Below the pieces are notes generated by a model. That model searched no databases. It was not told the origin of the DNA and saw only the letters and a program-made list of their open reading frames with translations. A stretch of DNA of 64,000 bases from Portulaca oleracea. Taxonomy: Eukaryota > Streptophyta > Magnoliopsida > Caryophyllales > Portulacaceae. The stretch covers positions 22,161,001 to 22,225,000 of the forward strand of contig CM055876.1 in assembly GCA_029582165.1 (NCBI GenBank). The letters are read 5' to 3'. Positions 23,288-34,973 of this stretch are shown here, one piece after another. A program made the position numbers and the translations under genes. Positions within the stretch are counted from its first letter, which is position 1. Each line of letters begins with the position of its first letter.

Positions 23288-23787
23288 GAAGGAAGAAAGC
23301 TAACTTGTGTCGATCATGAAGATGGAGTATCGAGGGAATAAAGAATATAAGGATCCTATTCTTATACATTTGGAGAAGAATGAAATGGGTCCAAGTATCC
23401 ATCACATTTTGAATCTTCCCACGAAGCATATCTTCCATGAGCATCCAAAAGATATCTACTCATATCACTTGGTTGAAAGGCCGAAATTCGAAAGGATGAA
23501 ATAGCCCAAGTCATCAAAGTGCATTGCTTCATATTAAATGATGAAGGCCAAATTGTGGAATTTGAAATTTTGGAGATACATGGAATTCCTATACCTGTGG
23601 TGGAGCATCGAGAAACAAAGTCCAAAAGCGCCATTGGGTTATTTTGGAAGAAGTTGAGGAAGTTTGTAAGGGAGTCTATGATGACTTCAAAGCATTTAAA
23701 AAGAAAGTTTGTAATTTTTTGTGAAGAACGCAAGTAAGAGAGTTGATGCTAGAAGTTTGAGGACAAACTTTTTCAATCGGGGGAGTA

Positions 23788-24822
23788 TGATGTATATTTG
23801 ATGGCCATATACATCAAGGACATCAAGGAAGACATCCAATATGCATCATAGGAGCCTAATACTCGGTTATATGGCAAAAGAGCATCATTCACTCAAGTAT
23901 CCCTTGCGTTTGAATGAGTTCAACAAGAGCGATTTGGTAATTTACTCTATAACTCTAGATATATGCGTCGATGAGGAAGTCATCCAAAGACATATTGAAG
24001 AAGCGATGAAAGAGCTTTCCAATGGTTTTTGAATCTTGGAAAACGGACAAGTATTGAAGGAGTTATAGTCTTTTCTTTCTAGAGTTGTATTTTAGAGTTT
24101 TATGAAGTAATAAATGTGTAGGATGATATAAGCCTCAAGCGGCCTAATTTCTTGAATAGTGCACGTCCTAGGGGGCTTAGGATTACTATAAATACCCCCT
24201 TAGGCCTCTTGTAATCTCATCCATTCAATAAATCAAATACAAACACAAGGTGTTGTTTTCTCTCTAGCTTTTGCTAGTATTTCGTTTCTCTTAAGGGAGA
24301 TTCGATCCTATCTTCTTCTTCTAGCTTAGGGTGGCGTCCTAAGTGGTGATAGGAAGAGATTGAAGCATTCTTGAAGGTGGTGTGGCTGTATCCTCCAAGA
24401 ATCTTCAAAGCCATTATCATTCATCATTCAAATCGTGAGTTTCTTTCTAGTTTTCATTTGATCTTGTTTTTGTTTCTACATTGTTTCAAATTCAAGATTC
24501 TTTTGAATATCATTCAATCATTCAAGAAACTTACATTCCACCCATTCCTACATTCATTACATTCATTTCATTCATCCATTTCGTCCATTCCATTAGTTTA
24601 TCCATCCATTCATTCATTCATCCATTCATTCATTCATTGATCTTAAAGAAACACTTAAAGATCCTAATCTTTTGTATAATTTGATCATCTTTGATCCTAT
24701 TATACATCATTTCATTCAATTTGGTTGATCTTTAAGAACTTTGAGAAGCAAGATTCTTATCTTGGTTTTTAAAGATCCTGTTTCCAAGTATAATGAGATT
24801 CCATTGATCCCATTATACATCA
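23788..24822 (+). repeat. Array LTR 8 (1035 bp), with a divergent patch
   Basis: Both termini are intact and the primer site is at 24827-24838. It belongs to the LTR 6-8 block, but a roughly 110-bp patch (about 23904-24012) differs from all its siblings at five spots and opens a 63-codon frame (23841-24032). Confidence 0.93.
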
Positions 24823-25078
24823 AAATTGGTATCAGAGCTTAGGAGTTTGAATCTATTATTTATTGAAACAATCTTTTACAATCTTTCCCTCTCCACGTTC
24901 CCATCACCCCTACCATCACGTCCATCACAAAAGTTCATCCTCCATCCCGTCCCCACTAAACTCCACAAAGAACCCGTGAGCCCAAACACAAATCCAACCA
25001 ATTCCCCTCACGTCCCTTCTATGCTAATCATCCTACCATGAGTTTCTTGCGATCTTTTGAATCAAGATAGGTTCTAAT

Positions 25079-25741
25079 GGATTGCAAAGGTCTAGCAAGA
25101 ATACCAACATGAGCTACAATGCTTGAAGCAACAAATTGATGATCTTGCCTAGCAAATGGAAGAATGTGGAATTCTTCCAAAGGGATCGAAGCACAAAATC
25201 ACGTGTGGTTCACTCTTCTAAGGTTGAATATGAAGCACCTTATGCACGGAGTAAACATTCCAAAAAGAAGAATGGGAAGAAAGTTCAAAAAGATTTCTCA
25301 CCATCCGATTACAAAGGTGACTCCATCAACAATCTTGAAGGAGTTAAGCAAGGGAGCATGGATGTACTTGATTATACAATAGAGTTCAAGTGGCAATTAT
25401 GGAAGAATGGCCTTAAGGAGGACGATCCACGCATTTTGGTATACTACCTTCTTGGTCTTAATGAAAATATTCGTGTTGTTATAGATCAACCTCACATTAG
25501 TTTGGAGGAGTTAAGTTCTTTAGCTCTTGATTTTGAAGAACAAGCAAAGAGTAAAGAGCTTAGGGATAAAACCACACACGTCACAAACTTTCCAAATCAA
25601 CCCCACAACATCACGCCAAAGGCATTCAAATCCAGCCCCATATTCGTCCCAAACCTGTTGTCCATCACTCCACAAAACAACCTCCACAAGATCAACCCTC
25701 ATCCATTCCCAAACCCCACGTGCAAGAACCAGCACCCATAG
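25079..25741 (+). pseudogene. Unit 9 ORF A: gag core with several small deletions
   Basis: Losses near 25085, 25107, 25187, 25472 and 25572 and the shared TAG (CCTAGC near 25150) break the frame. The longest remnant is 25136-25741. The leader 24860-25030 is also deletion-rich. Confidence 0.75.
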
Positions 25742-26555
25742 CCCAAGGAGTTGTTATCATTGCCAAAGTTTAGGTCACATTGAATTGGAGTGTCCTAACA
25801 AGAAAGAAGTGCCTTCGGAAGGGTACCAAACACATGATAACAAACCATTGGAGGAGGAAAAGGAAGAGGAAGTTGGCGTTGACATGAAAGGAGAAGAATT
25901 GGAGGTTGACGCAAAAGAAGAAGAAATTGGGATTGACGCATATGAGGAGGAGAAGAAAGAGGAAGAAAAGGTAGAAGAGGAGCATATGGAAAAGTGGCTT
26001 GTGACAAAAGAAGCAAGTGTGGCGTATGAACATCCACAAAGAGAGTGCAAGATCTCTCATTATACCAACAAAGGAGAAGTATGTTCATTGAACCAAGAAA
26101 AGGAAAGTTGTGCCTCCTATGGATATATCGTTATCCTTTTGCAAAGGTTAAGGCATGAGAATTTCAATCCAAGAAGTTTAGTAAGTCTTTGCTTTTACAA
26201 AATTTGCAAAGATTTATTATATTGCAAAATTACTTCTATGCATTCCTGTCATACTTTGTTGGAAGGACCAAAGTTGCTAGATAGGAATATCATGCCTCTT
26301 GATGCATCTCTACTTCCATGTTACACCACACGGCCTAAGAAGGAAGAAAGCCAACTTGTGTCGATCATGAAGATGGAGTATCGAGGGAATAAAGAATATA
26401 AGGATCCTATTCTTATACATTTGGAGAAGAATGAAATGGGTCCAAGTATCCATCACATTTTGAATCTTCCCACGAAGCATATCTTCCATGAGTATCCAAA
26501 AGATATCTACTCAGATCACTTGGTTGAAAGGCCGAAATTCGAAAGGATGAAATAG
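25527..26555 (+). CDS. Unit 9 ORF B: linker, zinc knuckle and protease remnant in one frame (342 codons)
   Basis: A one-base loss (AAAACCACACACG) joins the end of the gag core (third frame) to the Ser/Thr-rich linker, knuckle and protease remnant without a stop. It has LLQRLRHENF and SMHSCH, shared with unit 10. ORF D is intact at 26570-26776. Confidence 0.7.
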   Translation: MILKNKQRVKSLGIKPHTSQTFQINPTTSRQRHSNPAPYSSQTCCPSLHKTTSTRSTLIHSQTPRARTSTHSPRSCYHCQSLGHIELECPNKKEVPSEGYQTHDNKPLEEEKEEEVGVDMKGEELEVDAKEEEIGIDAYEEEKKEEEKVEEEHMEKWLVTKEASVAYEHPQRECKISHYTNKGEVCSLNQEKESCASYGYIVILLQRLRHENFNPRSLVSLCFYKICKDLLYCKITSMHSCHTLLEGPKLLDRNIMPLDASLLPCYTTRPKKEESQLVSIMKMEYRGNKEYKDPILIHLEKNEMGPSIHHILNLPTKHIFHEYPKDIYSDHLVERPKFERMK

Positions 26556-26839
26556 CCCAAGTCATCAAAGTGCATTGCTTCATATTAAATGATGAAGGCC
26601 AAATTGTGGAATTTGAAATTTTGGAGATAAATGGAATTCCTATACCCGTGGTGGAGCATCGAGAAACAAAGTCCAAAAGCGCCATTGGGTTATTTTGGAA
26701 GAAGTTGAGGAAGTTTTGTAAGGGAGTCTATGATGACTTCAAAGCATTTAAAAAGAAAGTTTGTAATTTTTTGTGAAGAACGCAAGTAAGAGAGTTGATG
26801 CTAGAAGTTTGAGGACAAACTTTTTCAATCGGGGGAGTA

Positions 26840-27875
26840 TGATGTATATTTGATGGCCATATACATCAAGGACATCAAGGAAGACATCCAATATGCATCA
26901 TAGGAGCCTAATACTCGGTTATATGGCAAAAAAGCATCATTCACTCAAGTATCCCTTTCGTTTGAATTATTTCAACAAGGGCAGTTTGGTAATTTACTCT
27001 ATAATTCTAGATATATGCGTCTGATGAGGAAGTCATCCAAAGACATATTGAAGAGCATTGAAAGAGCTTTCCAATGGTTTTTGAATCTTGGAAAACGGAC
27101 AAGTATTGAAGGAGTTATAGTCTTTTCTTTCTAGAGTTGTATTTTAGAGTTTTATGATGTAATAAATGTGTAGGATGATGTAAGCCTCAAGGGGCCTAAT
27201 TTCTTGAATAGTGCACATCCTAGGGGGCTTAGGATTACTATAAATACCCCCTTAGGCCTCTTGTAATCTCATTCATTCAATAAATCAAATACAAACACAA
27301 GGTGTTGTTTTCTCTCTATCTTTTGCTAGAATTTCGTTTCTCTTGAGGGAGATTCGATCCTATCTTCTTCTTCTAGCTTAGGGTGGCGTCCTAAGTGGTG
27401 ATAGGAAGAGATTGAAGCATTCTTGAAGGTGGTGTGGCTGTATCCTCCAAGAATCTTCAAAGCCATTATCATTCATCATTCAAATCGTGAGTTTCTATCT
27501 AGTTTTCATTAGATCTTGTTTTTGTTTCTACATTGTTTAAAATTCAAGATTCTTTTGAATATCATTCAATCATTCAAGAAACTTACATTCCACCGATTCC
27601 TACATTCATTACATTCATTTCATTCATCCATTTCGTCCATTCCATTAGTTTATCCATCCATTCATTCATTCATCCATTCATTCATTCATTCAATCTTAAA
27701 GAAACACTTAAAGATCCTAATCTTTTGTATAATTTGATCATCTTCGATCCTATTATACATCATTTCATTCAATTTGGTTGATCTTTAAGAACTCTGAGAA
27801 GCAAGATTCTTATCTTGGTTTTTAAAGATCCTGTTTCCAAGTATAATGAGATTCCATTGATCCCATTATACATCA
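26840..27875 (+). repeat. Array LTR 9 (1036 bp)
   Basis: Both termini are intact and the primer site is at 27880-27891. First copy with TTTAAAATTCAAG in place of TTTCAAATTCAAG, a marker of LTRs 9-11, 13 and 15. Private changes include CACATCCTAGG and CTATCTTTTGCTAGAATT. Confidence 0.94.
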
Positions 27876-28139
27876 AAATTGGTATCAGAGCTTAGGAGTT
27901 TGAATCTCTTAGTTCTTGAAACAATCTTTTTACAATCTTTCCCTCTCCCACACGTTCCCCATCAACCCTACCATCACACGTCCATCACAAAAATTCATCC
28001 TCCATCCCACGTCCCCACTAAACTCCACACAGAACCCGTGAGCCCAAACACAAATCCAACCAATTCCCCCTCGCGTCCCTTATATGCTAATCATCCTACC
28101 ATGAGTTTCTTGCGATCTTTTGAATCAAGATAGGTTCTA

Positions 28140-28840
28140 ATGGATTGCAAAAGGTCTATGAGAATTCCCAACGTGAGCTACAATGCTTGAAGCAACAAAT
28201 TGATGATCTTGCCAAGCAAATGGAAGAATGTGGAATTCTTCCAAAGGGATCAAGAAGCACAAAATCACGTGTGGTTCACTCTTCTAAGGTTGAATATGAA
28301 GCACCTTATGCGCGAGTAAACATTCCAAAAGAAGAATGGGAAGAAAGTTCAAAAGATTTCTTACCATCCGATTACAAAGGTGACTCCATCAATAATCTTG
28401 AGCGAGTTAAGCAAGGGAGCATGGATGTACTTGATTATACAATAGAGTTCAAGTGGCAATTTTGGAAGAATGGCCTTAAGGAGGACGATCCACGCATTTT
28501 GGTATACTATCTTCTTGGTCTTAATGAAAATATTCAGCGTGTTGTTATAGATCAACCTCACATTAGTTTGGAGGAGTTAAGTTCTTTAGCTCTTGATTTT
28601 GAAGAACAAGCAAAGAGTAAAGAGCTTAGGGATAAAACCCACACACGTCACAAACTTTCCAAATCAACCCCACAACATCACGCCAAAGGCATTCAAATCC
28701 AGCCCATATTCATCCCAAACACATTTGTCCATCACTCCACAAAACAACCTCCACAAGATCAACCCTCATCCATTCCCAAACCCCACGTCCAAGAACCAGC
28801 ACCCATAGCCCAAGGAGTTGTTATCATTGCCAAAGTTTAG
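28140..28840 (+). pseudogene. Unit 10 ORF A: gag core with compensating indels
   Basis: Changes right after the ATG (GGTCTATGAGAATT) move the usual start out of frame. The body is open from 28145 to the normal stop, with three one-base losses near 28313-28355 that together restore the frame and change about 20 residues. Confidence 0.76.
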
Positions 28841-29622
28841 GTCACATTGAATTGGAGTGTCCTAACAAGAAAGAAGTGCCTTCGGAAGGGTACCAAACAC
28901 ATGATAACAAAGCATTTGAGGAGGAAAAGGAAGAGGAAGTTGGCGTTGACATGAAAGGAGAAGAATTGGAGGTTGACGCAAAAGAAGAAGAAATTGGGAT
29001 TGACGCATATGAGGAGGAGAAGAAAGAGGAAGAAAAGGTAGAAGAGGAGCATATGGAAAAGTGGCTTGTGACAAAAGAAGCAAGTGTGGCGTATGAACAT
29101 CCACAAAGAGAGTGCAAGATCTCTCATTATACCAACAAAGGAGAAGTATGCTCATTGAACCAAGAAAAGGAAAGTTGTGCCTCCTATGGATATATCGTTA
29201 TCCTTTTGCAAAGGTTAAGGCATGAGAATTTCAATCCAAGAAGTTTAGTAAGTCTTTGCTTTTACAAAATTTGCAAAGATTTATTATATTGCAAAATTAC
29301 TTCTATGCATTCCTGTCATACTTTGTTGGAAGGACCAAAGTTGCTAGATAGGAATATCATGCCTCTTGATGCATCTCTACTTCCATGTTACACCACACGG
29401 CCTAAGAAGGAAGAAAGCCAACTTGTGTCGATCATGAAGATGGAGTATCGAGGGAATAAAGAATATAAGGATCCTATTCTTATACATTTGGAGAAGAATG
29501 AAATGGGTCCAAGTATCCATCACATTTTGAATCTTCCCACAAAGCATATCTTCCATGAGTATCCAAAAGATATCTACTCAGATCACTTGGTTGAAAGGCC
29601 GAAATTCGAAAGGATGAAATAG
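28807..29622 (+). CDS. Unit 10 ORF B: zinc knuckle and protease remnant
   Basis: Full-length open copy with the 9-15 block markers (RHENF, PCYTT, HEYPKD). ORF D after it is frameshifted near 29790. Confidence 0.7.
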   Translation, partial: SPRSCYHCQSLGHIELECPNKKEVPSEGYQTHDNKAFEEEKEEEVGVDMKGEELEVDAKEEEIGIDAYEEEKKEEEKVEEEHMEKWLVTKEASVAYEHPQRECKISHYTNKGEVCSLNQEKESCASYGYIVILLQRLRHENFNPRSLVSLCFYKICKDLLYCKITSMHSCHTLLEGPKLLDRNIMPLDASLLPCYTTRPKKEESQLVSIMKMEYRGNKEYKDPILIHLEKNEMGPSIHHILNLPTKHIFHEYPKDIYSDHLVERPKFERMK

Positions 29623-29903
29623 CCCAAGTCATCAAAGTGCATTGCTTCATATTAAATGATGAAGGCCAAATTGTGGAATTTGAAATTTTGGAGATAAATG
29701 GAATTCCTATACCCGTGGTGGAGCATCGAGAAACAAAGTCCAAAAGCGCCATTGGGTTATTTTGGAAGAAGTTGAGGAAGTTTTGTAAGGAGTCTATGAT
29801 GACTTCAAGCATTTAAAAAGAAAGTTTGTAATTTTTGTGAAGAGCATAAGTAAGAGAGTTGATGCTAGAAGTTTGAGGACAAACTTTTTCAATCGGGGGA
29901 GTA

Positions 29904-30939
29904 TGATGTATATTTGATGGCCATATACATCAAGGACATCAAGGAAGACATCCAATATGCATCATAGGAGCCTAATACTCGGTTATATGGCAAAAAAGCA
30001 TCATTCACTCAAGTATCCCTTTCGTTTGAATGATTTGACAAAAGGCAGTTTGGTAATTTACTCTATAACTCTAGATATATGCGTCTGATGAGGAAGTCAT
30101 CCAAAGACATATTGAAGAGCATTGAAAGAGCTTTCCAATGGTTTTTGAATCTTGGAAAATGGACAAGTATTGAAGGAGTTATAGTCTTTTCTTTCTAGAG
30201 TTGTATTTTAGAGTTTTATGATGTAATAAATGTGTAGGATGATGTAAGCCTCAAGGGGCCTAATTTCTTGAATAGTGCACGTCCTAGGGGGCTTAGGATT
30301 ACTATAAATACCCCCTTAGGCCTCTTGTAATCTCATTCATTCAATAAATCAAATACAAACACAAGGTGTTGTTTTCTCTCTAGCTTTTGCTAGTATTTCG
30401 TTTCTCTTGAGGGAGATTCGATCCTATCTTCTTCTTCTAGCTTAGGGTGGCGTCCTAAGTGGTGATAGGAAGAGATTGAAGCATTCTTGAAGGTGGTGTG
30501 GCTGTATCCTCCAAGAATCTTCAAAGCCATTATCATTCATCATTCAAATCGTGAGTTTCTTTCTAGTTTTCATTAGATCTTGTTTTTGTTTCTACATTGT
30601 TTAAAATTCAAGATTCTTTTGAATATCATTCAATCATTCAAGAAACTTACATTCCACCCATTCCTACATTCATTACATTCATTTCATTCATCCATTTCGT
30701 CCATTCCATTAGTTTATCCATCCATTCATTCATTCATCCATTCATTCATTCATTCAATCTTAAAGAAACACTTAAAGATCCTAATCTTTTGTATAATTTG
30801 ATCATCTTTGATCCTATTATACATCATTTCATTCAATTTGGTTGATCTTTAAGAACTTTGAGAAGCAAGATTCTTATCTTGGTTTTTAAACATCCTGTTT
30901 CCAAGTATAATGAGATTCCATTGATCCCATTATACATCA
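29904..30939 (+). repeat. Array LTR 10 (1036 bp)
   Basis: Both termini are intact and the primer site is at 30944-30955. It shares GGAAAATGGACAAG near 30157 with LTR 11. A small deletion lies near 30034 (ATTTGACAAAAGG). Confidence 0.94.
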
Positions 30940-31199
30940 AAATTGGTATCAGAGCTTAGGAGTTTGAATCTCTTAGTTCTTGAAACAATCTTTTTACAAT
31001 CTTTCCCTCTCCCACACGTTCCCCATCACCCCTACCATCACACGTCCATCACAAAAATTCATCCTCCATCCCACGTCCCCACTAAACTCCACAAAGAACC
31101 CGTGAGCCCAAACACAAATCCAACCAATTCCCCTCGTCCCTACATGCTAATCATCCTACCATGAGTTTCTTGCGATCTTTTGAATCAAGATAGGTTCTA

Positions 31200-31904
31200 A
31201 TGGATTGCAAAAGGTCTAGCAAGAATTCCCAACGTGAGCTACAATGCTTGAAGCAACAAATTGATGATCTTGCCAAGCAAATGGAAGAATGTGGAATTCT
31301 TCCAAAGGGATCAAGAAGCACAAAATCACGTGTGGTTCACTCTTCTAAGGTTGAATATGAAGCACCTTATGCACGGAGTAAACATTCCAAAAAGAAGAAT
31401 GGGAAGAAAGTTCAAAAAGATTTCTTACCATCCGATTACAAAGGTGACTCCATCAATAATCTTGAACGAGTTAAGCAAGGGAGCATGGATGTACTTGATT
31501 ATACAATAGAGTTCAAGTGGCAATTATGGAAGAATGGCCTTAAGGAGGACGATCCACGCATTTTGGTATACTACCTTCTTGGTCTTAATGAAAATATTCA
31601 GCGTGTTGTTATAGATCAACCTCACATTAGTTTGGAGGAGTCAAGTTCTTTAGCTCTTGATTTTGAAGAACACGCAAAGAGTAAAGAGCTTAGGGATAAA
31701 ACCCACACATGTCACCAACTTTCCAAATCAACCCCACAACATCACGCCAAAGGCATTCAAATCCAGCCCCATATTCGTCCCAAACCTGTTGTCCATCACT
31801 CCACAAAACAACCTCCACAAGATCAACCCTCATCCATTCCCAAACCCCACGTCCAAGAACCAGCACCCATAGCCCAAGGAGTTGTTATCATTGCCAAAGT
31901 TTAG
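31200..31904 (+). CDS. Unit 11 ORF A: intact gag core (234 aa, reference copy)
   Basis: Residues 10-30 (QRELQCLKQQIDDLAKQME) look like a short coiled coil. Residues 61-73 are very basic. Residues about 75-162 match the C-terminal half of the Ty3/gypsy capsid domain: FLPSDY, then VKQGSMDVLDYTIEF, then a Tyr-Tyr-Leu-Leu-Gly-Leu motif and a Leu-Ala-Leu-x-Phe-Glu helix. The N-terminal capsid part with its usual Trp residues is missing, so the protein is shorter than typical gag. Residues 165-234 are a Pro/His-rich linker. The EESSS, EEHAK and THTCHQ variants occur only here and in unit 14. Gag would form the particle shell; activity is unproven. Confidence 0.8.
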   Translation: MDCKRSSKNSQRELQCLKQQIDDLAKQMEECGILPKGSRSTKSRVVHSSKVEYEAPYARSKHSKKKNGKKVQKDFLPSDYKGDSINNLERVKQGSMDVLDYTIEFKWQLWKNGLKEDDPRILVYYLLGLNENIQRVVIDQPHISLEESSSLALDFEEHAKSKELRDKTHTCHQLSKSTPQHHAKGIQIQPHIRPKPVVHHSTKQPPQDQPSSIPKPHVQEPAPIAQGVVIIAKV

Positions 31905-32686
31905 GTCACATTGAATTGGAGTGTCCTAACAAGAAAGAAGTGCCTTCGGAAGGGTACCAAACACATGATAACAAACCATTTGAGGAGGAAAAGGAAGAGG
32001 AAGTTGGCGTTGACATGAAAGGAGAAGAATTGGAGGTTGACGCAAAAGAAGAAGAAATTGGGATTGACGCATATGAGGAGGAGAAGAAAGAGGAAGAAAA
32101 GGTAGAAGAGGAGCATATGGAAAAGTGGCTTGTGACAAAAGAAGCAAGTGTGGCGTATGAACATCCACAAAGAGAGTGCAAGATCTCTCATTATACCAAC
32201 AAAGGAGAAGTATGTTCATTGAACCAAGAAAAGGAAAGTTGTGCCTCCTATGGATATATCGTTATCCTTATGCAAAGGTTAAGGCATGAGAATTTCAATC
32301 CAAGAAGTTTAGTAAGTCTTTGCTTTTACAAAATTTGCAAAGATTTATTATATTGCAAAATTACTTCTATGGATTCCTGTCATACTTTGTTGGAAGGACC
32401 AAAGTTGCTAGATAGGAATATCATGCCTCTTGATGCATCTCTACTTCCATGTTACACCACACGGCCTAAGAAGGAAGAAAGCCAACTTGTGTCGATCATG
32501 AAGATGGAGTATCGAGGGAATAAAGAATATAAGGATCCTATTCTTATACATTTGGAGAAGAATGAAATGGGTCCAAGTATCCATCACATTTTGAATCTTC
32601 CCACAAAGCATATCTTCCATGAGTATCCAAAAGATATCTACTCAGATCACTTGGTTGAAAGGCCGAAATTCGAAAGGATGAAATAG
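31709..32686 (+). CDS. Unit 11 ORF B: ATG-started linker, zinc knuckle and protease remnant (325 aa)
   Basis: ACG to ATG (ACACATGTCACC) gives this frame a true start, shared only with unit 14. It overlaps ORF A by about 195 bases. The knuckle begins at 31883 (CYHC). ORF D is at 32701-32907. Confidence 0.72.
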   Translation: MSPTFQINPTTSRQRHSNPAPYSSQTCCPSLHKTTSTRSTLIHSQTPRPRTSTHSPRSCYHCQSLGHIELECPNKKEVPSEGYQTHDNKPFEEEKEEEVGVDMKGEELEVDAKEEEIGIDAYEEEKKEEEKVEEEHMEKWLVTKEASVAYEHPQRECKISHYTNKGEVCSLNQEKESCASYGYIVILMQRLRHENFNPRSLVSLCFYKICKDLLYCKITSMDSCHTLLEGPKLLDRNIMPLDASLLPCYTTRPKKEESQLVSIMKMEYRGNKEYKDPILIHLEKNEMGPSIHHILNLPTKHIFHEYPKDIYSDHLVERPKFERMK

Positions 32687-32970
32687 CCCAAGTCATCAAA
32701 GTGCATTGCTTCATATTAAATGATGAAGGCCAAATTGTGGAATTTGAAATTTTGGAGATAAATGGAATTCCTATACCCGTGGTGGAGCATCGAGAAACAA
32801 AGTCCAAAAGCGCCATTGGGTTATTTTGGAAGAAGTTGAGGAAGTTTTGTAAGGGAGTCTATGATGACTTCAAAGCATTTAAAAAGAAAGTTTGTAATTT
32901 TTTGTGAAGAACGCAAGTAAGAGAGTTGATGCTAGAAGTTTGAGGACAAACTTTTTCAATCGGGGGAGTA

Positions 32971-34004
32971 TGATGTATATTTGATGGCCATATACATCGA
33001 GGACATCAAGGAAGACATCCAATATGCATCATAGGAGCCTAATACTCGGTTATATGGCAAAAAAGCATCATTCACTCAAGTATCCCTTTCGTTTGAATGA
33101 TTTCAACAAGGGCAGTTTGGTAATTTACTCTATAACTCTAGATATATGCGTCTGATGAGGAAGTCATCCAAAGACATATTGAAGAGCATTGAAAGAGCTT
33201 TCCAATGGTTTTTGAATCTTGGAAAATGGACAAGTATTGAAGGAGTTATAGTCTTTTCTTTCTAGAGTTGTATTTTAGAGTTTTATGATGTAATAAATGT
33301 GTAGGATGATGTAAGCCTCAAGGGGCCTAATTTCTTGAATAGTGCACGTCCTAGGGGGCTTAGGATTACTATAAATACCCCCTTCGGCCTCTTGTAATCT
33401 CATTCATTCAATAAATCAAATACAAACACAAGGTGTTGTTTTCTCTCTAGCTTTTGCTAGTATTTCGTTTCTCTTGAGGGAGATTCGATCCGATCTTCTT
33501 CTTCTAGCTTAGGGTGGCGTCCTAAGTGGTGATAGGAAGAGATTGAAGCATTCTTGAAGGTGGTGTGGCTGTATCCTCCAAGAATCTTCAAAGCCATTAT
33601 CATTCATCATTCAAATCGTGAGTTTCTTTCTAGTTTTCATTAGATCTTGTTTTTGTTTCTACATTGTTTAAAATTCAAGATTCTTTTGAATATCATTCAA
33701 TCATTCAAGAAACTTACATTCCACCCATTCCTACATTCATTACATTCATTTCATTCATCCATTTCGTCCATTCCATTAGTTTATCCATCCATTCATTCAT
33801 TCATCCATTCATTCATTCATTCAATCTTAAAGAAACACTTAAAGATCCTAATCTTTTGTATAATTTGATCATCTTTGATCCTATTATACATCATTTCATT
33901 CAATTTGGTTGATCTTTAAGAACTTTGAGAAGCAAGATTCTTATCTTGGTTTTAAAGATCTGTTTCCAAGTATAATGAGATTCCATTGATCCCATTATAC
34001 ATCA
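32971..34004 (+). repeat. Array LTR 11 (1034 bp)
   Basis: Both termini are intact and the primer site is at 34009-34020. Private changes are CCCCCTTCGGCC just after the TATA box and GATCCGATC near 33486. Confidence 0.94.
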
Positions 34005-34268
34005 AAATTGGTATCAGAGCTTAGGAGTTTGAATCTCTTAGTTCTTGAAACAATCTTTTTACAATCTTTCCCTCTCCCACACGTTCCCCATCACCCCTAC
34101 CATCACACGTCCATCACAAAATTTCATCCTCCATCCCACGTCCCCACTAAACTCCACAAAGAACCCGTGAGCCCAAACACAAATCCAACCAATTCCCCCT
34201 CACGTCCCTTCTATGCTAATCATCCTACCATGAGTTTCTTGCGATCTTTTGAATCAAGATAGGTTCTA

Positions 34269-34973
34269 ATGGATTGCAAAAGGTCTAGCAAGAATTCCCA
34301 ACGTGAGCTACAATGCTTGAAGCAACAAATTGATGATCTTGCCAAGCAAATGGAAGAATGTGGAATTCTTCCAAAGGGATCAAGAAGCACAAAATCACGT
34401 GTGGTTCACTCTTCTAAGGTTGAATATGAAGCACCTTATGCACGGAGTAAACATTCCAAAAAGAAGAATGGGAAGAAAGTTCAAAAAGATTTCTTACCAT
34501 CCGATTACAAAGGTGACTCCATCAACAATCTTGAAGGAGTTAAGCAAGGGAGCATGGATGTACTTGATTATACAATAGAGTTCAAGTGGCAATTATGGAA
34601 GAATGGCCTTAAGGAGGACGATCCACGCATTTTGGTATACTACCTTCTTGGTCTTAATGAAAATATTCAGCGTGTTGTTATAGATCAACCTCACATTAGT
34701 TTGGAGGAGTTAAGTTCTTTAGCTCTTGATTTTGAAGAACAAGCAAAGAGTAAAGAGCTTAGGGATAAAACCCACACACGTCACAAACTTTCCAAATCAA
34801 CCCCACAACATCACGCCAAAGGCATTCAAATCCAGCCCCATATTCGTCCCAAACCTGTTGTCCATCACTCCACAAAACAACCTCCACAAGATCAACCCTC
34901 ATCCATTCCCAAACCCCACGTCCAAGAACCAGCACCCATAGCCCAAGGAGTTGTTATCATTGCCAAAGTTTAG
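34269..34973 (+). CDS. Unit 12 ORF A: intact gag core (234 aa)
   Basis: Full length. It has NNLEGVKQG, while its neighbours 10, 11 and 13-16 have NNLERVKQG. Confidence 0.82.
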   Translation: MDCKRSSKNSQRELQCLKQQIDDLAKQMEECGILPKGSRSTKSRVVHSSKVEYEAPYARSKHSKKKNGKKVQKDFLPSDYKGDSINNLEGVKQGSMDVLDYTIEFKWQLWKNGLKEDDPRILVYYLLGLNENIQRVVIDQPHISLEELSSLALDFEEQAKSKELRDKTHTRHKLSKSTPQHHAKGIQIQPHIRPKPVVHHSTKQPPQDQPSSIPKPHVQEPAPIAQGVVIIAKV

